From Vreelandella sp042466685 (GTDB lineage: Bacteria > Pseudomonadota > Gammaproteobacteria > Pseudomonadales > Halomonadaceae): DNA of 64,000 nt. The notes under the pieces were generated by a model. The model was not told the DNA's origin and did no database searches. It was given only the letters and a program-made list of their open reading frames with translations. A program made the translations under genes and the position numbers. The stretch is from the NCBI RefSeq assembly GCF_042466685.1, contig NZ_CP170448.1, positions 3,782,001 through 3,846,000 of the forward strand, written 5' to 3'. Shown in pieces: positions 1 to 8,403 of the stretch; the first letter of the stretch is position 1, and every line of letters begins with the position of its first letter.

Positions 1-1100
1 AACTCAACCTCACGAATCCCCCCCGGGCCGAGCTTAATATTGCTCTGCATGCCTTTACGCTTCACTTCGCGGTTAATCATCGCTTTCAGCTCACGGAGCG
101 ACTCAATAGCGCCAAAATCGAGATACTTGCGGTACACAAAGGGGCGCAGCCCGGCCAGCAGCTCTCCGCCCGCGTCTAGATCTCCGGCGACCGGCCGTGC
201 TTTGAGCATGGCGTAACGCTCCCACTCGCGACCTTGATCCTGGTAGTAGCTGGAGAGCATGGAAAAGCTGCCCACCAATGGGCCGCCGTCGCCCAAAGGG
301 CGCAAGCGCATATCAACGCGGAAGGCGAAACCGTCGGCGGTCATGGCGTCTAGCGCGGCAATCAGCTTTTGGCCCAGCTTGGTAAAGTACTCCTGATGCT
401 CTAATGATTTACGACCTCCTTGGGTTTCGCCTTTCTCGGCAAAGGCAAAGATCAAGTCGATATCGGAGGAGAGGTTCAACTCCCCCGCGCCCAGTTTGCC
501 CATGCCCAGGATCACCAGACGCTGGGGGGTGCCGTCATTGCGGGGGGCCGGTAAGCCCCAGCGCGGTGCGTAAAACTGCTCTAGCCAGGTTAACGCAGCT
601 TCCAAGCATATTTCAGCGAGCTCCGAAACCGCCGTGGCGGTATCCCACATGCTATAGCCGGAGGCACGGTTAAGGTCTCGCCAAATAATTCCCAGCATAC
701 GCTTGCGGCGAAAACGGCGTATCGCCCGCTGCATTGCTTCTTCGTCTTCGGCGTCCTCAAGCGACTCATTTAGCCAACTGGCCAGCTCGTCCCGCCCGGG
801 GTTGGTGTCCAACTCTCCGGCAATATCCAACTCGGCTAACCACTGGGGATAGCGAACCAGGGTATCCAGCGCAAAGGTTGATATGGCCAAGACTCTGGCA
901 AGCGCCTCACGGCGCGGCTCAGAAAGCTCCTGCCAATTACTGGATGGTAGCTCCTGCTTGGTCATCTCGGCGACATTATCGGCTTGAGTAAGCGCCTCGG
1001 TTAGCCGCTTCCAGGCGGACTGGGTGGCGGTATGTAACGACGCTGGCAGCGTCGACAACGGTAAAAAATCGTCGTTCCTAAGTCCTTTAAATGCTTGCAT
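1..1100 (-). CDS. glnE: Bifunctional glutamine synthetase adenylyltransferase/deadenylylase, N-terminal part (cut by window edge)
   Basis: GlnE attaches AMP to glutamine synthetase and removes it again, tuning nitrogen assimilation in response to PII. The ATG at 1100 opens a frame that stays open for 366 codons to the window edge, so only roughly the first third of the usual 950-1000 residue enzyme is present. Visible family signatures are GMGKLGAGELNLSSDIDLIF (the nucleotidyltransferase G-[GS]-x9-D-[LI]-D core), the downstream RVDMRLRPLGDGGPLVGS stretch and GPGGIREVEF at the very edge; these belong to the deadenylylase half. It follows dgkA on the same strand after a 47-base gap and may be co-transcribed with it. 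Identity is secure; the C-terminal half and the true stop lie outside the window. Confidence 0.95.
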   Translation of the reverse strand, partial: MQAFKGLRNDDFLPLSTLPASLHTATQSAWKRLTEALTQADNVAEMTKQELPSSNWQELSEPRREALARVLAISTFALDTLVRYPQWLAELDIAGELDTNPGRDELASWLNESLEDAEDEEAMQRAIRRFRRKRMLGIIWRDLNRASGYSMWDTATAVSELAEICLEAALTWLEQFYAPRWGLPAPRNDGTPQRLVILGMGKLGAGELNLSSDIDLIFAFAEKGETQGGRKSLEHQEYFTKLGQKLIAALDAMTADGFAFRVDMRLRPLGDGGPLVGSFSMLSSYYQDQGREWERYAMLKARPVAGDLDAGGELLAGLRPFVYRKYLDFGAIESLRELKAMINREVKRKGMQSNIKLGPGGIREVE

Positions 1101-1147
1101 AACGACCTCGCTGACAGCGTGCTAAAAAGGAGTGGTTTTAAATCAGC

Positions 1148-1519
1148 TTAGCCAAAGAATTTTTCCCAACCCAATAGCCCCCAGGTAAGCCCAGCCATCA
1201 TCAGCGACAGCATTACTGCCGCTGAGCCAATATCCTTCGCTCGCCCGGAAAGCTCATGGTGCTCGGTGCCGATCCGGTCAACCACGTTTTCAATTGCACT
1301 GTTCAGCAGCTCCACTATCAGTACAAAAAACAGGCTGCTCACCAGCAGTAGCCAAGTGATGGGGCCTTCGCCAATCCACCAGGCGAAGGGTAGCAACACT
1401 ACCGTAATGCCTACCTCTTGACGGAAAGCCGCTTCGTTTCTAAATGCCGCTTTTAAGCCTTTCCACGAATAACGCGTGGAGTGAACCAAATGTGTTAAAC
1501 CGGTATGCCCAGGTTTCAT
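1148..1519 (-). CDS. dgkA: Diacylglycerol kinase (prokaryotic integral-membrane type)
   Basis: DgkA phosphorylates diacylglycerol to phosphatidate at the inner membrane, recycling lipid released by periplasmic glucan or LPS decoration. The 123-residue product matches the family length, with the N-terminal amphipathic segment (SWKGLKAAFRNEAAFRQE), three hydrophobic helices, and the conserved block ELLNSAIENVVDRIG followed by a conserved AKDIGSAAV segment that carries the active-site Glu and Asn residues. A GAGG ribosome site lies 8 bases before the ATG. It sits 34 bases downstream of dacB, in a minus-strand run of envelope genes. Confidence 0.96.
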   Translation of the reverse strand: MKPGHTGLTHLVHSTRYSWKGLKAAFRNEAAFRQEVGITVVLLPFAWWIGEGPITWLLLVSSLFFVLIVELLNSAIENVVDRIGTEHHELSGRAKDIGSAAVMLSLMMAGLTWGLLGWEKFFG

Positions 1520-1553
1520 GCAAGTCGCCTCACCTTGTGAGCGTGGAGTTTGT

Positions 1554-3026
1554 TCAGTTCGCTAATATCATTGCCTCTAGATCCAGTGACAACGGATCCA
1601 GCACTTCGGACCAACTTAAGTAAGGCGTGCTGCTGTTACCATTGACCATAACGCTAAACACTCCCCAGCGCCCTTGCGAGGTGCGAAAATAGCCCGCTGC
1701 TGCGCGCACGGCAAAGGGTTGGTTAAGCGTGCCGGTTTTGATCATGACATTGTTTTGGAACGTGGAAGAACCTCGCCGAATAAAGCGCATCACCCCGTTA
1801 GCGGGCGACTGAAAGGCCGCCACAAAGCTGGGAAACAGGCTGCTTTGACGAAACATGTCCTCCAGCATCACGTTAACGCCCTGGGCCGATGTGCGGTTTT
1901 CAGTGGTCAGCCCGCTGCCACTGTAGAGAGTTAACGGCCCGTGCCCGGGCAGGCTCTGAGCGTACGTTTCAATCGCTTGGCCTGCTTGGCGTAGCTGCGC
2001 CTGGGGCGTCTCGACGAGATCCAGCGCCAGCACATCAGCCATATAGTTATTGGAGTAGTTCATGATGCGCAGCAATAACTCTTGCAGTGGTTGGCTGTCC
2101 ACCGCCGCCAAACGCTGGGCAGTGCCGGGGGGTTGAGACGAGCTGACGCGCCACGGTTCGCGCACCTGTATCCCCGCCTGACTCAACATGCCCATCAACA
2201 CTTGTGCGGTAGTTTCGGCAGCATCCCCCGCGCCACGGTAGACATCCCGGGCAGTGGCATTGGTGGAAATCTGCCCTGTCAGACGCATCACGTCGCCGCG
2301 CTCATCCGTGACACGCTCAGCGCTAATCTCAGTACCACTATTGGCCGGGCGAGTGACTACCTGGTTATCGATAGTAATCAGCGATGTCTGGCTATCGCAC
2401 AGCCCCACCTGGGCAGGTGCCCCTGCGCTAGCGGCAGGGGCGACATTGACGCACCAACTGCCGAAGTTAACGCCTGCCGAGGAGAGTGGCGCGCTATACG
2501 CATTAGCGACCCGATTGAGCGCATTGCAGCGGTCGGTGGTAATACACTCCACCGGCCCAAAGCGCCACTGGCTGACCACCAAAGCACCATCAACCTCGCG
2601 CACCCCGGCTAAGTGCAAACGCTGCACCAAACGCCATAGGTTTTCAGTGGTGAGGCCCGGATCCCCACCGCCATCAAACACCAAATCGCCGCGCAGCACG
2701 CCATTATCGATGCTAGCGGAGCTGACCAGTTGGCTGGTAAAGCGGTGTTGGGGGCCAAAGCGGTTCAGCGCCGCCGCCGAAAGATAGGCTTTAGTTACCG
2801 AAGCGGGTGATAGCTGACGATCCGGGGAGATACTGCCTAACCGTGCATTGGCAGCTGCGTCAGCATCCAAAAGGCGGGCCTCGGCGCTAATCGAAAAGCC
2901 TTTATTTTGCAGCTGTCCCAGGCGATTAAAATCGGCGAGCAGGCTGGTACTGGCACACAGCGCTAACGTGGCAACACCGGTTACCAGCGACCAGCGCCGC
3001 ATACGCTTACGAGCAAAACGACCCAT
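1554..3026 (-). CDS. dacB: D-alanyl-D-alanine carboxypeptidase/endopeptidase (PBP4, peptidase S13)
   Basis: A periplasmic low-molecular-weight penicillin-binding protein that trims pentapeptide stems and hydrolyses cross-links in peptidoglycan. The 490-residue protein has a basic N-terminus and a hydrophobic signal segment ending near residue 31, then the catalytic SVTK tetrad (Ser76 to Lys79), SNN at about 325-327 and KTG at 430-432, the three motifs of the S13 fold. The roughly 220 residues between the first and second motif correspond to the inserted domains typical of PBP4. The ATG at 3026 has a GAGG site 7 bases upstream that overlaps the end of the SMR gene 9 bases away, so the two are probably translated from one message. 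Confidence 0.93.
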   Translation of the reverse strand: MGRFARKRMRRWSLVTGVATLALCASTSLLADFNRLGQLQNKGFSISAEARLLDADAAANARLGSISPDRQLSPASVTKAYLSAAALNRFGPQHRFTSQLVSSASIDNGVLRGDLVFDGGGDPGLTTENLWRLVQRLHLAGVREVDGALVVSQWRFGPVECITTDRCNALNRVANAYSAPLSSAGVNFGSWCVNVAPAASAGAPAQVGLCDSQTSLITIDNQVVTRPANSGTEISAERVTDERGDVMRLTGQISTNATARDVYRGAGDAAETTAQVLMGMLSQAGIQVREPWRVSSSQPPGTAQRLAAVDSQPLQELLLRIMNYSNNYMADVLALDLVETPQAQLRQAGQAIETYAQSLPGHGPLTLYSGSGLTTENRTSAQGVNVMLEDMFRQSSLFPSFVAAFQSPANGVMRFIRRGSSTFQNNVMIKTGTLNQPFAVRAAAGYFRTSQGRWGVFSVMVNGNSSTPYLSWSEVLDPLSLDLEAMILAN

Positions 3027-3035
3027 TACGATACC

Positions 3036-3365
3036 TCAATGCACATTCATTTTAGAAAACACTTGCAGCATGACCACACCGGCAACGATCAAGCTAATGC
3101 CTACCACCGCCGGTAAATCAGGCTTTTCACCGAACACCACTATGCCAACTAAGGTAACCAGCACGATGCCCAGGCCCGCCCAAATCGCATAGGCGATCCC
3201 CACCGGCAGCGTGCGCAGCACTAGGCTAAGCAAATAGAAAGCTAATCCGTAGCCCACGACCACCACCAAGCTGGGCAGTGGGCGCGTAAACCCCATGGAA
3301 GCTTTTAAAGCGCTCGTGGCGATTACTTCGGCCACAATCGCCAGCACCAAATAGACAAACGTCAT
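3036..3365 (-). CDS. Small multidrug resistance (SMR) family efflux protein, EmrE-like
   Basis: A 109-residue, four-helix inner-membrane protein that would work as a dimer, exchanging protons for cationic hydrophobic drugs or quaternary amines. The conserved glutamate in the first helix is present (AEVIATSALK, Glu13), as is the AYAIWAGLGIV signature with Trp in helix 3. The helix-3/loop sequence (LPVGIAYAIW) resembles the EmrE/Qac group more than the guanidinium exporter SugE/Gdx, but substrate cannot be read from sequence; export of betaine-like compounds is possible in a halophile. Its ATG overlaps the stop of the upstream methyltransferase gene by four bases (ATGA), indicating translational coupling. 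Confidence 0.9.
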   Translation of the reverse strand: MTFVYLVLAIVAEVIATSALKASMGFTRPLPSLVVVVGYGLAFYLLSLVLRTLPVGIAYAIWAGLGIVLVTLVGIVVFGEKPDLPAVVGISLIVAGVVMLQVFSKMNVH

Positions 3366-4027
3366 GTTCGCTCCAAATCAACGCATAACCGCCATAGTGC
3401 CTGGCCACTTCGAGCATATTTAGCCTCGAACGGCGTTAAATAGCCGTCTTTAGGCGCAATTTCAGTTACCGCTGCCTGTTGTCCGGTTACCTGAGCTACC
3501 GCCAAGGCAAACTCTTCAACGTAGAGTGACCAGTTAGAGCGCAGCTCAAGGCGCCCTCCAAGGGCCAACAGTGTGGGTAAAACCGCATGGCCATGCCAGC
3601 GCATTTTTAGATGCCCCGCCTTGGGGTATGGATTGGGATAAAGCAGAAAGTGATACTCTGGCGCCCAGCCAGCCTGGTAGGCTAAACGCCAAAAGTCGAC
3701 CAGGTCGGCTCTTACCAGCAGCGCATTGTCAGGCAACGCGCCGTGGTCACGCCCCAAACGATCTTCGCTGCGATCCACGCCGATTACCGCATGGGCGGGG
3801 AACTGCGCCGCCAGTTGGCGTGTCGATACCCCTACTCCACAGCCTGAGTCGAGTATCAACGGTGCCTGACGACCCGCGAGCCACTCCGCCGCCAGGGCAA
3901 AGCTATGTTGGGTATGTTCGGCGACCGGTTTACGCAAAGGGTGCGTTAGCGCTCGGCTCACCCGGCGTGACAAATCCTGATGCGGGCCTGGCTGATTGGA
4001 AATGACGGGTCGAGAATTGTGTTGCAT
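3362..4027 (-). CDS. SAM-dependent methyltransferase, TrmB-like (tRNA m7G methyltransferase family)
   Basis: A 221-residue class I methyltransferase. The SAM-binding motif I reads LILDSGCGVGVSTRQLA (about residues 57-73), motif II contains VIGVDRSEDRL, and the segment LLYPNPYPKAGHLKMRWHGH corresponds to the TrmB motif FPDPWxKxRHxKRR that contacts tRNA. The ending TPFEAKYARSGQ resembles the TrmB T-x-F-E-x-[KR] signature. It is shorter and more divergent than the housekeeping TrmB, so it may be a paralogue that methylates a different position or RNA; the family assignment is firm but the substrate is inferred. It is the first gene of the minus-strand run that continues into the SMR pump and dacB. 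Confidence 0.75.
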   Translation of the reverse strand: MQHNSRPVISNQPGPHQDLSRRVSRALTHPLRKPVAEHTQHSFALAAEWLAGRQAPLILDSGCGVGVSTRQLAAQFPAHAVIGVDRSEDRLGRDHGALPDNALLVRADLVDFWRLAYQAGWAPEYHFLLYPNPYPKAGHLKMRWHGHAVLPTLLALGGRLELRSNWSLYVEEFALAVAQVTGQQAAVTEIAPKDGYLTPFEAKYARSGQALWRLCVDLERT

Positions 4028-4221
4028 GCCATTACTCGGCTGAAAAGCGTGATTCTATCAGTCTCGAACGCTTGCGGCATGACGCCGTTGCACAGCCGGT
4101 GCTATGATCACGCCTGACATCGTTATTAGTGACCTTATTAAGCGCATGGTACTGGGCAAATTTTGCTCTTTAAACATGGCGATAATTGTTATTACCACCA
4201 CTGCACCACGAGGAACCCGGC

Positions 4222-6132
4222 TTGTCACACTTACCGGTGATTGTCGGCATGGGCGGCATCAATCCCGCTGGCAGAACCTCTGGCCATCAGGCCTTCCGCC
4301 GCACTGTGCTTGATGCCCTTACTGCTGACCAGCAACGCCAGACACTGGAAGGCTTGGCGGCGCTTATGCGCCTAGTAGAGCACTCCGAAAAAGGATGGCA
4401 CGACAGTCAAGGCCAACCCGTCGATGACCCGGCGCAGTCGCTGCGTGATCAGGTGCTGAAGCATACCCTGATTCGGCGCAATGAAGACCCGCGCTTTCTC
4501 GACCCTGGCATGCCCTCTAATCGGCAGGCCAACATGCAGTTTGCCGAGCCGCTCCGCTTTACCCTGCGCCGCCGCCAACTGCCTGAAAACCTGCCCTTGG
4601 ATTGGCAGGTGCGCGACATTGATGCCCGTGAGGTTGAAGTGATCGTTCCCGCAGGCGTGCTAGAGGTGCTGATGCCCGACGCCCAGTTGCCTAAGGTTCG
4701 CGCAGCGGCTCAGCTACCCAGCGGTTTTGACCCCGCGAGCCTTTACCGCAGCGTTCATCACCCGCGAGGCCTTTCCCTAGCGGTATTTGGCGCCAGCGAC
4801 TGCCTTGGCGCCAGCGGCCTCTCCTGGGAGACGCTGCGTCAGCAGTTGAACCCGGATCATATTGCCGTATACGCCGGTAACTCCATTGGTCAGTTAGACG
4901 ATCAGGGCTGGGGCGGATTACTGAAAAGCCTGGTGAGCGGCCAGCGCGCTACCTCCAAGCAGATGCCCCTGGGCTATGGCCAGATGCCCGCCGACTTTTT
5001 GAATGCCTACGTGCTGGGCAGCGTTGGCGGCACCGGCGCAGCATTAGGCGCCTGCGCCAGCTTTCTGTATAACCTGCGCCTAGGCATTGATGATATTCGC
5101 GCCGGCCGCCGCCGTGTGGTGATGGTCGGCACTGCAGACGCTCCCATCACACCGGAAATCATCGAAGGCTTCCGGGCCATGGGCGCGCTGGCTGACGACG
5201 CCGGTCTGAAAGCCCTGGATGCCCTGGAATTGCTCACCGACAGCGATTATCAGCGCGCCTGCCGCCCGTTTGCGCGCAACTGTGGCTTTACCATGGCAGA
5301 AGCCAGCCAGTTTGTGCTGCTAATGGACGACGCCCTAGCGCTGGAAGTCGGCGCGGATATTCTCGGCGCGGTGCCTGACGTGTTCGTCAATGCCGACGGT
5401 TACAAGCGCTCGATTTCGGCGCCGGGCATTGGCAACTACATCACCCTCGGCAAAGCGGCTGCACTGGTGCGCGATATGCTGGGTGAAAAAGCCCTTAAAG
5501 AGCGCAGCTTTTTGCATGCGCACGGCACCAGCACCCCCAAAAACCGCATCACCGAATCCCATGTATTCGACGAAATCGCCCGCGCTAACGGCATTAGCGA
5601 CTGGCCGGTGGTGGCGATCAAAGCCTTTATCGGCCACTCCCAGGGCTCTGCAGCGGGCGATCAGTTGGCGAGCGCTTTGGGCAGTTTTTCCCACGACTTG
5701 CTACCGGGTATTCCTACCCTGGATGCCGTCGCCGACGACGTTTATGCCGAACGGCTACGCTTCTCGCAAACGGCACAAACGTTTCGCGCCGACGCGGCTT
5801 TTTTGAATGCCAAGGGCTTTGGCGGTAACAATGCTACCGGCGTAGTGCTGTCACCTGCGGTGACCGAGCGCCTACTGACTCAGCGCCACGGCGCAGCGGC
5901 GGTGAGTGCCTGGAAAGTGCGCCGCGAAACGACCCGTGAAGCAGCAGCGCTCTATCTTGCCGAGGCAGACCGTGGTCACTACGCGCCACGCTATCAGTTT
6001 GGTGAAGCGGTACTGGAAGGCCCCGAGCTGGATATTCATGCCGACAGGATTCATATTCCCGGTTATGACCACGCGGTCTCATTAACCAGCGATAACCCGT
6101 TTGGTCGATTGGATGAGGAGAGCGAGCAATGA
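4222..6132 (+). CDS. fabY: Beta-ketoacyl-ACP synthase, FabY-class
   Basis: A large condensing enzyme. The thiolase-fold catalytic triad is visible: Cys278 in GACAS, and the two histidines in HAHGTSTPKNR and GHSQGSAAGDQ. At 636 residues it is far longer than FabB or FabF and has an N-terminal extension of about 200 residues, the architecture of the FabY class that starts fatty-acid synthesis in Pseudomonas by condensing acetyl-CoA with malonyl-ACP. I chose TTG at 4222 because a GAGGA site lies 7 bases before it; the frame also stays open upstream to an ATG at 4186 that lacks such a site. It overlaps coaD by four bases (ATGA), pairing fatty-acid initiation with CoA synthesis. FabY rather than a generic KAS is inferred from architecture. 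Confidence 0.82.
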   Translation: MSHLPVIVGMGGINPAGRTSGHQAFRRTVLDALTADQQRQTLEGLAALMRLVEHSEKGWHDSQGQPVDDPAQSLRDQVLKHTLIRRNEDPRFLDPGMPSNRQANMQFAEPLRFTLRRRQLPENLPLDWQVRDIDAREVEVIVPAGVLEVLMPDAQLPKVRAAAQLPSGFDPASLYRSVHHPRGLSLAVFGASDCLGASGLSWETLRQQLNPDHIAVYAGNSIGQLDDQGWGGLLKSLVSGQRATSKQMPLGYGQMPADFLNAYVLGSVGGTGAALGACASFLYNLRLGIDDIRAGRRRVVMVGTADAPITPEIIEGFRAMGALADDAGLKALDALELLTDSDYQRACRPFARNCGFTMAEASQFVLLMDDALALEVGADILGAVPDVFVNADGYKRSISAPGIGNYITLGKAAALVRDMLGEKALKERSFLHAHGTSTPKNRITESHVFDEIARANGISDWPVVAIKAFIGHSQGSAAGDQLASALGSFSHDLLPGIPTLDAVADDVYAERLRFSQTAQTFRADAAFLNAKGFGGNNATGVVLSPAVTERLLTQRHGAAAVSAWKVRRETTREAAALYLAEADRGHYAPRYQFGEAVLEGPELDIHADRIHIPGYDHAVSLTSDNPFGRLDEESEQ

Positions 6133-6623
6133 GTACGCGGAAGCTCAATATCGCCGTCTACCCTGGCACCTTCGACCCCATCACCAATGGCCATTTTGAC
6201 CTGATCGAGCGCGGCGCGCGGATGTTTGACAAAGTAGTCATCGCGGTCGCTGCCAGCCCCGGCAAAAGCCCCCACCTCGATCTAGAAACACGTATGGCAT
6301 TGGCGAAAACGGTCTGTGCACCGCTGCCCAACGTTGAGGTGATTGGCTTCTCAACCCTGCTTACCACCATGATGCATGAGCAGGGCGCGACAATTATTCT
6401 GCGCGGCCTGCGTGCGGTTTCCGACTTTGAGTACGAGCTGCAGCTGGCCAACATGAACCGGGCCCAAAACCCCGAGCTGGAGAGCGTGTTTTTAACCCCA
6501 GCGGTGGAAAACTCGTATATCTCATCCACCATCGTGCGTGAAATTGCCAAGCTGGGTGGCGATATTTCTCCGCTGGTGCATCCTCAGGTCGCCGAAGCGC
6601 TGCGTAACCACTACACTAGCTAA
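6129..6623 (+). CDS. coaD: Phosphopantetheine adenylyltransferase
   Basis: CoaD transfers AMP from ATP to 4'-phosphopantetheine to give dephospho-CoA, the penultimate step of coenzyme A synthesis. The 164-residue protein starts with the nucleotidyltransferase signature YPGTFDPITNGH (T-x-G-H motif) and contains LRGLRAVSDFEYE and the C-terminal signature around YISSTIVREIAKLGGD. Length and motif order are exactly those of the family. The start codon overlaps the fabY stop, so translation is probably coupled. Confidence 0.98.
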   Translation: MSTRKLNIAVYPGTFDPITNGHFDLIERGARMFDKVVIAVAASPGKSPHLDLETRMALAKTVCAPLPNVEVIGFSTLLTTMMHEQGATIILRGLRAVSDFEYELQLANMNRAQNPELESVFLTPAVENSYISSTIVREIAKLGGDISPLVHPQVAEALRNHYTS

Positions 6624-6696
6624 CCAACGCCATTGTTGAGTAAAACACTCAGGTATTTGATAGCCTGGGTGCGAACGCCATCTGCGAGGTATGCCC

Positions 6697-6945
6697 ATGG
6701 CCCTGATGATTACCGACGAGTGCATTAACTGCGACGTCTGCGAGCCCGAATGCCCCAATGATGCTATCTCCCCCGGTGAGGAGATCTACGTCATCGACCC
6801 TAATCTATGTACCGAATGTGTCGGCCACTATGATGAGCCCCAGTGCCAGCAGGTCTGCCCGGTGGACTGCATTCCGCTGGATCCAGAGCGCCACGAAAGC
6901 CATGAGCAGTTGATGAAGAAGTACCGCATCATCACGGCCGCCTAA
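6697..6945 (+). CDS. yfhL: 2[4Fe-4S] ferredoxin, YfhL/Alvin type
   Basis: A small electron carrier with two [4Fe-4S] clusters. The first cluster motif is CINCDVCEPECP and the second uses CTECVGHYDEPQCQQVCP, whose longer loop between the second and third cysteine is characteristic of the Allochromatium vinosum (Alvin) ferredoxins, followed by a short C-terminal helix. I use ATG 6697 (MALMITDEC) because the GCGAGGT site sits 6 bases before it; ATG 6691 touches that site directly. The redox partner is unknown. It is 73 bases after coaD and 5 bases before the MATE gene. Confidence 0.93.
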   Translation: MALMITDECINCDVCEPECPNDAISPGEEIYVIDPNLCTECVGHYDEPQCQQVCPVDCIPLDPERHESHEQLMKKYRIITAA

Positions 6946-6950
6946 ACCTC

Positions 6951-8240
6951 ATGCGGATTTGGGCCCTTGCCTGGCCAATCATTCTCTCCAATATCACCGT
7001 CCCGTTACTTGGTTTGGTTGACACTGCTGTGGTCGGGCATTTGCCCGACTCTCGCTACCTTGCAGGCGTTACCCTGGGTGCTACGCTGTTTAGCTTTCTT
7101 TATTGGGGTTTTGGCTTCTTGCGCATGGGCACTACGGGGCTGGTCGCCCAAGCCATGGGCCGCGAGAGTGACTCGGATGTACGCAATCTACTGGGGCAGT
7201 CGCTGATCATCGCACTGGTGATTGGCAGCCTGCTGATTGTGTTCGCCTCGCCGCTGATTACGCTGGGTTTGTGGCTGTTAGATGGCAGCGAGGTGGCCAC
7301 CCATTTAGCCCGAGAGTACGCCCATATCCGCCTCTGGTCGGCACCGGCGGTGCTCGCCAACTATGCCATTCTGGGCTGGTTTTTAGGCCAACAGAACTCC
7401 CGCGTCACACTGATGATTCTACTGCTTACCAACAGCGTCAATATCGTGCTGGATGTATGGTTTGTGGTTGGGCTAGAAATGACCAGTAACGGCGTGGCCT
7501 GGGCCAGCGTCATTGCGGACTACAGCGCGCTGGCGTTCGGAAGTTATTTGGTGCTTCGCCAGCTAACCCGACTAGAGGGACATTTTTTGCGCGAGCGCCT
7601 GCTGGCACTCACGGCTTACACAGCCTTGTTTAACGTCAATGCCAACCTGTTTGTGCGCACCCTGGGACTGCTGTTTGCCATGGCGTTCTTTACCGCCCAA
7701 GGCGCGCGTCAGGGGGATACCGTACTTGCTGCCAACGCCGTACTATTGCAATTTATCATGCTCACCAGTTACGCCCTGGACGGCTTTGCTCACGCTGCCG
7801 AGTCACTGGTTGGGCGCGCCTATGGGCGCCAAGATTGGCGCGAGTTTGCCGCCAACGTGCGCGCCGCCGCACGTTTTTCGTTCTGGACTGCCGGTGCTGC
7901 GGCCCTGCTGTTCGCGCTCGGCGGCAATGCGCTGATTGCGCTGCTCACCGGCCTGGAAGAGGTGCGCACGACCGCGGCAGACTATTTGCCATGGATGGTC
8001 GTGATGCCGCTGATTGCGGTATGGAGCTACCTGCTTGACGGGGTATTTATCGGTACCACCGCAGTACGCGAAATGCGCAACAGTATTTTTATTGGCCTAG
8101 CCGCCTACCTGCCCGCCTGGTGGTTTAGCCAGGGGCTGGGCAATCATGGGCTCTGGCTGGCGTTTACGCTGTTTACGCTGGTTCGCTCAGCGGTCCTGAT
8201 TCATTACTATCGCCGTTATCGGCTGACCCGTTGGCGTTAA
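6951..8240 (+). CDS. dinF: MATE family efflux transporter, DinF-like
   Basis: A 429-residue protein with about twelve hydrophobic segments arranged as two similar halves, the MATE fold. The N-terminus (WPIILSNITVPLLGLVDTAVVGHL) and the glycine-rich FGFLRMGTTGLVAQAMG segment are typical of the DinF subgroup. Such pumps exchange Na+ or H+ for organic cations or oxidised compounds across the inner membrane; the substrate here is unknown. No LexA box is evident upstream, the gene following the ferredoxin gene by only 5 bases, so SOS control as in E. coli dinF is not suggested. The ribosome site is weak, which hints at coupling to the ferredoxin gene. Confidence 0.9.
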   Translation: MRIWALAWPIILSNITVPLLGLVDTAVVGHLPDSRYLAGVTLGATLFSFLYWGFGFLRMGTTGLVAQAMGRESDSDVRNLLGQSLIIALVIGSLLIVFASPLITLGLWLLDGSEVATHLAREYAHIRLWSAPAVLANYAILGWFLGQQNSRVTLMILLLTNSVNIVLDVWFVVGLEMTSNGVAWASVIADYSALAFGSYLVLRQLTRLEGHFLRERLLALTAYTALFNVNANLFVRTLGLLFAMAFFTAQGARQGDTVLAANAVLLQFIMLTSYALDGFAHAAESLVGRAYGRQDWREFAANVRAAARFSFWTAGAAALLFALGGNALIALLTGLEEVRTTAADYLPWMVVMPLIAVWSYLLDGVFIGTTAVREMRNSIFIGLAAYLPAWWFSQGLGNHGLWLAFTLFTLVRSAVLIHYYRRYRLTRWR

Positions 8241-8403
8241 AACCGTTACGCCTGCCCCTAACTGCGCTAACGTAGGCTTAAACGGGTAGCTTCAACGTGA
8301 AAATTTCCGTGCTCACCCGTATATTAGCTGTGTCGTTGCACTTCATATGTACTTCCAAGACCTTGCTTAGCCACTTCCTAATAATGAATAAAGAGAGCAT
8401 CCC

